Shown: positions 59,839-64,000 of the stretch, in pieces
How the letters are laid out: every line of letters begins with the position of its first letter
How positions within the stretch are numbered: the first letter of the stretch is position 1
Source of the DNA: JAMQKA01 sp031569985
GTDB taxonomy: Bacteria > Bacteroidota > Rhodothermia > Balneolales > Balneolaceae
Reading direction: 5' to 3'
NCBI RefSeq assembly: GCF_031569985.1
Contig: NZ_JAMQKA010000006.1
Coordinates: 1-64,000 of the forward strand
Length of the DNA: 64,000 nt
Made by a program: the position numbers and the translations under genes
Notes under the pieces: model-generated
Told to the model about the DNA's origin: nothing
Databases searched by the model: none
What the model saw: only the letters and a program-made list of their open reading frames with translations

Positions 59839-60567
59839 TCAATTCTGATAAAGCGATTTCTCCAATTGAAGCGCCTTTGGAAACAGGATGTTATTCTCCA
59901 GGTGGACGTGTTTATGCAGGTCCTTTTCGAAGGCCTCCAGGTTTTCAAACAGCAGCTGGTAGGTGGTACAGGCATCTTCCGGCGGAGTAAAATCATCGCT
60001 CAGCTCGCGAATCTTCCTCATGGCAGCGCCGGCATCGTCGTGCTCCTGCTCCATCATGGCAATAGGATCCGCGGCCTCGCCAAAGTCTGGTCGGTCCGGC
60101 TTTCGCCCTTGTTGTTTTGCTTCAACAAGCTGCTTTACATATGGGAACAGGATCTCTTCCTCCTTGTCCAGGTGGTTGATCATTTCGCCGTGCAGCATGG
60201 TAAACTCGTGGTAGATCTGCTTCAGTTCGGGATGGTTCTCACCGTGTACACTGGCTACTTTCTTCGTGTATGCTCCAATCTCGGGTAGCTTATTTCGGGA
60301 AAACTTGTGATGATTATTGACAATGTAGTCGATCAGAAAATCAAGTGACCACTCGTTGTAATTGTCTTTTGCCCCGTTCTGTTTTTCATCTAGCTGACGC
60401 AGGGCTTGCTTTACTTCCTGGTAATCTACACCGCTGTCGTTACAGGCTTCTTTAACGGTTTTATTGCCGCCGCAACAAAAGTCGAGATTAAAAGAGCGAA
60501 ACACTTGTGCGGTGCGATAGTCTTCCGCAACCAATTGTCCAATGGTCTGATTTTTTAGTTGGTTCAT
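59839..60567 (-). CDS. ric: Iron-sulfur cluster repair di-iron protein (Ric/ScdA/YtfE)
   Basis: The 242-residue protein has the N-terminal ScdA domain with the C-C-G-G motif (F-N-L-D-F-C-C-G-G) and a hemerythrin-like di-iron domain with His/Glu ligands in N-N-H-H-K, H-x-E-F-x-x-L-H, K-E-E and E-Q-E-H-D-D. It repairs Fe-S clusters damaged by nitric oxide or oxidants. It begins the downstream half of the cluster and follows a strong hairpin, so it may have its own promoter. Confidence 0.94.
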   Translation of the reverse strand: MNQLKNQTIGQLVAEDYRTAQVFRSFNLDFCCGGNKTVKEACNDSGVDYQEVKQALRQLDEKQNGAKDNYNEWSLDFLIDYIVNNHHKFSRNKLPEIGAYTKKVASVHGENHPELKQIYHEFTMLHGEMINHLDKEEEILFPYVKQLVEAKQQGRKPDRPDFGEAADPIAMMEQEHDDAGAAMRKIRELSDDFTPPEDACTTYQLLFENLEAFEKDLHKHVHLENNILFPKALQLEKSLYQN

Positions 60568-60592
60568 GGTTTGTCCTTTTCATTTATAAAGA

Positions 60593-60631
60593 CCACAACC
60601 GGGTGATAAATAACCGATCACCCGGTCGTGG
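60593..60631 (-). terminator. Hairpin between azurin and ric genes
   Basis: ccacaaccgggtgat (60593-60607) and atcacccggtcgtgg (60617-60631) form a 15-bp stem with one mismatch. On the minus strand it follows the azurin gene (stop at 60645). The T content after it is modest, so termination is probable but not sure. Confidence 0.6.
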
Positions 60632-60644
60632 ATATTTTCGATAG

Positions 60645-61211
60645 TCACTCAACATTTAGAGTACCTTCCATGCCGGCTGCATAATGGCCGGGGAAGGAAC
60701 ATATAAACGGATAATCACCCGTTTCCTCTGGAACCGTAAAGGTAACTTTAACGGTTTCGCCACCGGCAGCCAGATCAGTTTGAGCTATAATCTGATCGGT
60801 CAAATCGGAAGGAATATAGCTGTTGTCTTTAGCTTTAATTGCCGCACTATTAAAAGCATCAACATCTGCCGAGAGTGTCAGCAATATAAAATTGTGTGCC
60901 ATAGAGGTAGCCGGCATCTGACTTTGGGTTGTCAGTTGAATACGAATCGTTTCGCCGGGTTCTGCCGATATCGTTTCCAGTTCAAGCATGCCGCCACTGC
61001 CCACCTCCGTACCGGTGGTGATCCCTTGCTGGTTTTCATCTTTGACGACATACTTCATTTGATTGACACCGATAATATTGATCGTACGAACATCGGATGA
61101 TTGATTTGCAGCTGTTTGGGTATCAGTACGCTCTTGGTTCTGGTTCTCGGAGCCTCCACAAGCAGTAACAAACAACAAAACAAGTGGGATTAGATAAGTC
61201 AGATAACGCAT
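60645..61211 (-). CDS. Azurin-like blue copper lipoprotein
   Basis: The 188-residue protein has a lipobox (V-T-A-C at residue 18), an acidic linker, and an azurin-type cupredoxin. Ligands are the His in M-A-H-N-F, the Cys in I-C-S-F-P-G-H, the His that follows and the Met in A-A-G-M. It transfers electrons in the periplasm or at the outer membrane, and its position next to the cbb3 genes fits an electron donor to the oxidase or to a reductase. Confidence 0.93.
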   Translation of the reverse strand: MRYLTYLIPLVLLFVTACGGSENQNQERTDTQTAANQSSDVRTINIIGVNQMKYVVKDENQQGITTGTEVGSGGMLELETISAEPGETIRIQLTTQSQMPATSMAHNFILLTLSADVDAFNSAAIKAKDNSYIPSDLTDQIIAQTDLAAGGETVKVTFTVPEETGDYPFICSFPGHYAAGMEGTLNVE

Positions 61212-61282
61212 AATGTGATGAGATAGATTTGAAATTAGAATTTCGCTTAGTATCAGGAGCTTATCTATAAGAAATTAAGCAC

Positions 61283-61708
61283 CTATTTTAATGTTGCTTC
61301 TAGTGTAATATTCGTTCCGGCTAACGCTTTCGATACCGGACATCCTTCTTTGGCACCTTCAGCGAATTCCTGGAATGTGTTGTTATCGATACCAGGGATA
61401 TTCGCCTCAGTAATCAATTTTATCCCGGTAATAGCGGGTCCATCATCCGTAACTTCAAATGTGACTTCTGCCCGCGTGTCAACAGATTGTGGATCGTGAC
61501 CGGCTTCAGCCAGTTCGTTGGAGAGGGCCATTGAATAACACCCGGCGTGAGCTGCGCCGATCAACTCCTCGGGATTGGTCCCCTCCCCATTTTCAAACCG
61601 AGAGGCAAAGGTGTATTCTCCTTGATAGGAACCGCTGTCAAATTGCATAACACCGTTTCCATTTTTCAGATCTCCGTTCCATTGTGCTTCTGCTTTACTT
61701 GTAGGCAT
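61283..61708 (-). CDS. OsmC-family peroxiredoxin
   Basis: The 141-residue protein matches OsmC: the N-terminal half has G-T-N-P-E-E-L-I-G-A-A-H-A-G-C-Y-S with the peroxidatic Cys, and the second Cys is in E-G-C-P-V-S-K-A-L. It detoxifies organic hydroperoxides. It lies between azurin and the cbb3-like genes on the same strand. Confidence 0.93.
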   Translation of the reverse strand: MPTSKAEAQWNGDLKNGNGVMQFDSGSYQGEYTFASRFENGEGTNPEELIGAAHAGCYSMALSNELAEAGHDPQSVDTRAEVTFEVTDDGPAITGIKLITEANIPGIDNNTFQEFAEGAKEGCPVSKALAGTNITLEATLK

Positions 61709-61756
61709 AGTACTATTTATTTAGAGTTAATTATTGAGGTTATAGGTCTGTAATAA

Positions 61757-62593
61757 CTAGTTTGACGTTTCTTTTGCTCTTACATTCTGAACTTGTTCAG
61801 CTGTTACCGTTGGAGCGTCGTTGCCCCAGCTGGTTCGTTCGTGATTTACGATCGCCGCCACTTCCTGGTCTGAAAGCTGCTCGGAAAAGGGGGGCATCGC
61901 GGCCGAATATTCCACCCCTTCGATGGTTTTTCCCTGCATCCCGAACAGCACAATTTCGATATGCCGGGTAGGGTCTTCCGCCGTTACAACGGGGTCTCCT
62001 GCCAGAGGCGGGAAGGCGCCCGGCACTCCCTCGCCGTTACCTTGATGACAGCTGGCACAGCTCGTGCGATACAAGGTCGCCCCGATATTGGCTTTGGAGG
62101 AACTTGCCGGCTGCCCGGCCGTTTGCCGGGAAACTTGTCCCTGGCCAGAATACCTGCTATAGGTAGGTGTTGCAGCAAACTCTTCCGGCACATTCCACTG
62201 CTGGGCGATATAAAAAGTGCTCCATGCCACTACCACAAGCAACAGGACCCATGCCCAGGTGGGGACCGGCGCGGGTGTCTCTGCCCTCGCAGGCTCCCAA
62301 AATGGCTCTTTGGCCCCGCCATAAGCATTTAACAGGATAGGTACTTTCCCATCCAGGGTGTCATTGTCCTGTAGTCCCTCGACATCTATACCGGGACCGT
62401 TCCGCACTTCAAAGGGTATTTCCCGCACCCCTTTGTGCCCTGTGGCATCGGTGGCCACTACCTTTAGTTTATGTGGCCCATCTTCCAACTGCGTGGTGTC
62501 TAACTCAAACCGTACCGGGGGGCGATATGAGACAATGGGTTCTTCCTGGTCATCCAGGTACACATGAATCAAGTTACTATTGTCTTCAGCCAT
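61757..62593 (-). CDS. CcoP-like membrane cytochrome c with N-terminal Ig-like domain
   Basis: The 278-residue protein has an Ig-like region (about 5-90, V-Y-L-D-D, Y-R-P-P-V-R-F-E-L-D, T-D-A-T-G-H-K-G), one membrane helix (about 112-132) and a single cytochrome c domain with C-A-S-C-H and a distal Met. It takes the place of CcoP in a cbb3 cluster. No signal peptide is seen, so the Ig-like part should be cytoplasmic if the haem is periplasmic, an unusual arrangement. The cytochrome domain closely resembles the second one of the protein at 62832. Confidence 0.85.
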   Translation of the reverse strand: MAEDNSNLIHVYLDDQEEPIVSYRPPVRFELDTTQLEDGPHKLKVVATDATGHKGVREIPFEVRNGPGIDVEGLQDNDTLDGKVPILLNAYGGAKEPFWEPARAETPAPVPTWAWVLLLVVVAWSTFYIAQQWNVPEEFAATPTYSRYSGQGQVSRQTAGQPASSSKANIGATLYRTSCASCHQGNGEGVPGAFPPLAGDPVVTAEDPTRHIEIVLFGMQGKTIEGVEYSAAMPPFSEQLSDQEVAAIVNHERTSWGNDAPTVTAEQVQNVRAKETSN

Positions 62594-62600
62594 AGTGTAT

Positions 62601-62828
62601 TCAGTTGAATTGGTCTTCTAAAATCTTGCGCTTTATATGATCTTCCGATTGTTCCCCCGGCCAGATAAACCATTTGATGGTGTAGTACACGACCCCGATC
62701 ACTATGAGTGAAGAGGCAATAAGCACCAAGTAGTAGAGCGGTCCGTCCGGCGGGGCATATTCCCGGCCCTCAGGAGAGGTGGAAAACTGGTTGGCTTGCT
62801 GGATTAAAGACATCAACACTGAAAACAT
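62601..62828 (-). CDS. Small membrane protein of the cbb3 cluster (CcoQ-like)
   Basis: The 75-residue protein has one membrane helix (about 31-52) and a charged C-terminus (D-H-I-K-R-K-I-L-E-D). It lies exactly between the two cytochrome subunits (7-nt and 3-nt gaps), where CcoQ or another small oxidase subunit is usually found. No conserved motif proves it. Confidence 0.65.
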   Translation of the reverse strand: MFSVLMSLIQQANQFSTSPEGREYAPPDGPLYYLVLIASSLIVIGVVYYTIKWFIWPGEQSEDHIKRKILEDQFN

Positions 62829-62831
62829 AGA

Positions 62832-63845
62832 CTATTCCTCGGCGGTAATTTTATTGAGCTTATCACTGTTCCGAACTTTGGCCACATCTTCGGCGGTAAC
62901 GGTCGGAGCGTCATTACCCCAGCTGGTCCGCTCATGGTTGATTACGGCCGCTACTTCTTCGTCGGACAGCATTTCACCAAACGGCTGCATGATGCCCTGG
63001 TACTCGGTCCCTTCGATAGGTATCCCCTGCATGCCGTAGAGTACCACGCGAATATGGTCGGTGGGATCCTCGTCCGTTACAACCGGGTCGCCGGCCAGCG
63101 GGGGAAAGGCCCCCTGCACGCCCTGCCCATTCTGCTGGTGACAGGATGCACAGTTATTGGCGTATATCGTCGCCCCGTCGATCTTTTTTCTTGCTGCCCG
63201 GGCTGTAACAGAGTCCGCTTTTGCTTGTTGTGCTGCAGTTGGCTCGGCATCCATCGGTACCTGATCCAGGGATTGCATATAGGCAACGAGCGCCTCCGCA
63301 CGTTCGGTGGCAACAACCTGACCTTCTTCCGGGCCATATTCACCCGGCATGGAGATCACCGTCGCATCTTCGGAGGGATTCTCTTCGATACTAAACAGCC
63401 AGGGATAGGATGGCATGATCGACTCCTCGACGACCGACCGCGGATTGTACAGGTGCATATAGTGCCATACCGCGCTCGGCTGGCGCTGCCCCACATTGCT
63501 CAGGTCGGGACCGGTTCGCTCGCTCCCCAGCACGGCCGGCGTCTGCCGCCATACATCCTGCCGGCCAATGCGGGCATAGTCGCCGGGAGCCGAAGGGCGT
63601 CCCCAGTTTTCATCCATTTCAATAGGGCGCACCTGCTGGGTATGACAATAGACACACCCCTCACTGATAAATACGTTGAGGCCCTTCTGCTGGAGCTCGG
63701 TCATCGGTTCGCTGGCCGGCAGGGGCTCGTTTTGCTGCTGTACCCACAGGGCGGGAAATACGGCAATAAGCAGGCTGAGGAAAATAAATCCCCAGAATAC
63801 AACACCAAATAATAGCTTGTGATTTTTATGGAAATTGAGCTTCAT
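62832..63845 (-). CDS. ccoO: CcoO-type cytochrome c fused to a second cytochrome c domain
   Basis: The 337-residue protein starts with a membrane helix (about 12-32) and a CcoO-like domain holding C-V-Y-C-H-T-Q-Q-V-R-P near residue 64, the usual monohaem signature of cbb3 subunit II. After a linker a second cytochrome c domain (about 220-330) contains C-A-S-C-H-Q. Conventional CcoO has only the first haem. The second domain is nearly the same as that of the CcoP-like gene (A-F-P-P-L-A-G-D-P-V-V-T and I-N-H-E-R-T-S-W-G-N-D-A-P-T-V-T-A-E), so one was copied from the other. It is 6 nt downstream of ccoN. Confidence 0.9.
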   Translation of the reverse strand: MKLNFHKNHKLLFGVVFWGFIFLSLLIAVFPALWVQQQNEPLPASEPMTELQQKGLNVFISEGCVYCHTQQVRPIEMDENWGRPSAPGDYARIGRQDVWRQTPAVLGSERTGPDLSNVGQRQPSAVWHYMHLYNPRSVVEESIMPSYPWLFSIEENPSEDATVISMPGEYGPEEGQVVATERAEALVAYMQSLDQVPMDAEPTAAQQAKADSVTARAARKKIDGATIYANNCASCHQQNGQGVQGAFPPLAGDPVVTDEDPTDHIRVVLYGMQGIPIEGTEYQGIMQPFGEMLSDEEVAAVINHERTSWGNDAPTVTAEDVAKVRNSDKLNKITAEE

Positions 63846-63851
63846 AATCAG

Positions 63852-64000
63852 TTAGGCAGTTTTCGATTCGGTAGTTTCAGCGATTTCGCCCTGGGCGGTG
63901 GGTCGCATTTTCCATACGTTGTAGGCGAATATCAGGTGAGAGAAAAACATCATCGTTCCACCCACCGCTCTCCAGACCCAGTACGGGGTCATCAGCGTGA
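63852..64000 (-). CDS. ccoN: cbb3-type cytochrome oxidase subunit I, C-terminal part (cut by window edge)
   Basis: Only the last 48 residues are inside the window: T-P-Y-W-V-W-R-A-V-G-G-T then a membrane helix with H-L-I-F-A-Y-N-V-W and a polar tail. This matches the end of the catalytic subunit CcoN. The gene continues to the right and precedes the ccoO fusion in the same operon. Confidence 0.8.
   Translation of the reverse strand, partial: TLMTPYWVWRAVGGTMMFFSHLIFAYNVWKMRPTAQGEIAETTESKTA

Overview
The window looks like a chromosome segment of a marine or halophilic Balneolota (Rhodothermota/Bacteroidota-related) bacterium. Grounds for this: a secreted S8 protease with a C-terminal type IX secretion sorting domain, a SusC/SusD pair, a YpdA-type bacillithiol reductase, the Bacteroidota-style gene orders TPR / DUF4292 / EnvC-like and ileS / DksA-like / lspA, and TAnnTTTG-type promoter elements in front of small RNA genes. 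The assignment is from gene content only.

Layout. 0.3-1.4 kb: an AT-rich minus-strand operon of three small genes that resembles a divergent HicAB toxin-antitoxin module. 1.6-10.1 kb: two back-to-back convergent pairs, a serine hydrolase plus an Npt-type nucleotide transporter with a HEAT-repeat tail (plus strand), facing a secreted dikinase-like protein (phosphohistidine domain followed by ATP-grasp) plus a second serine hydrolase (minus strand). 10.3-19 kb: an OmpA/thrombospondin-repeat protein, tRNA-Ala, a four-gene operon (secreted protein, FecR-domain protein, outer-membrane barrel, CHASE2 adenylate cyclase) and the SRP RNA. 19-32 kb: gamma-glutamyltransferase, PQQ-type sugar dehydrogenase, Ppx/GppA-HD phosphatase, T9SS subtilisin, acyl-CoA thioesterase, YheT-like hydrolase and YpdA, separated by unusually repeat-rich spacers. 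32-40 kb: minus-strand TPR/DUF4292/EnvC operon, a cytosolic metal-receptor-like protein, fructosamine kinase and low-molecular-weight phosphatase. 40-44 kb: ileS, DksA-like gene, lspA. 44-48 kb: a decaying SusD (truncated) and SusC (frameshifted) pair. 48-54 kb: ribBA, yajC and the fatty-acid beta-oxidation genes. 54.7-58.1 kb: a tRNA-Val followed by an AT-rich island with a PIN/excisionase-type toxin-antitoxin pair, two small genes coding for proteins with a DNA-binding-like N-terminus and a membrane C-terminus, and the wreck of a DUF3987 gene. 58-64 kb: a minus-strand respiratory and nitrosative-stress cluster (cbb3 oxidase subunits, OsmC, azurin, Ric/ScdA, truncated haemoglobin, small membrane proteins), cut by the right edge.

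The two most unusual things are (i) the 1.6-10.1 kb cluster, whose parts could make an ATP-fed phosphorylation system outside the cytoplasm, and (ii) three non-coding arrays (28.4, 28.6 and 31.9 kb) built on one grammar: a 12-15 bp palindrome plus a 8-11 bp spacer repeated every 23 bp, with a different palindrome in each array. The spacers also carry heptad-periodic repeats, MITE-like inverted repeats and a dispersed repeat of about 145 bp in at least five copies. The island has a further structure: GGCA/TGCC boxes spaced exactly 9 bp apart around a dyad centre. All calls come from reading the sequence; no database search was made.
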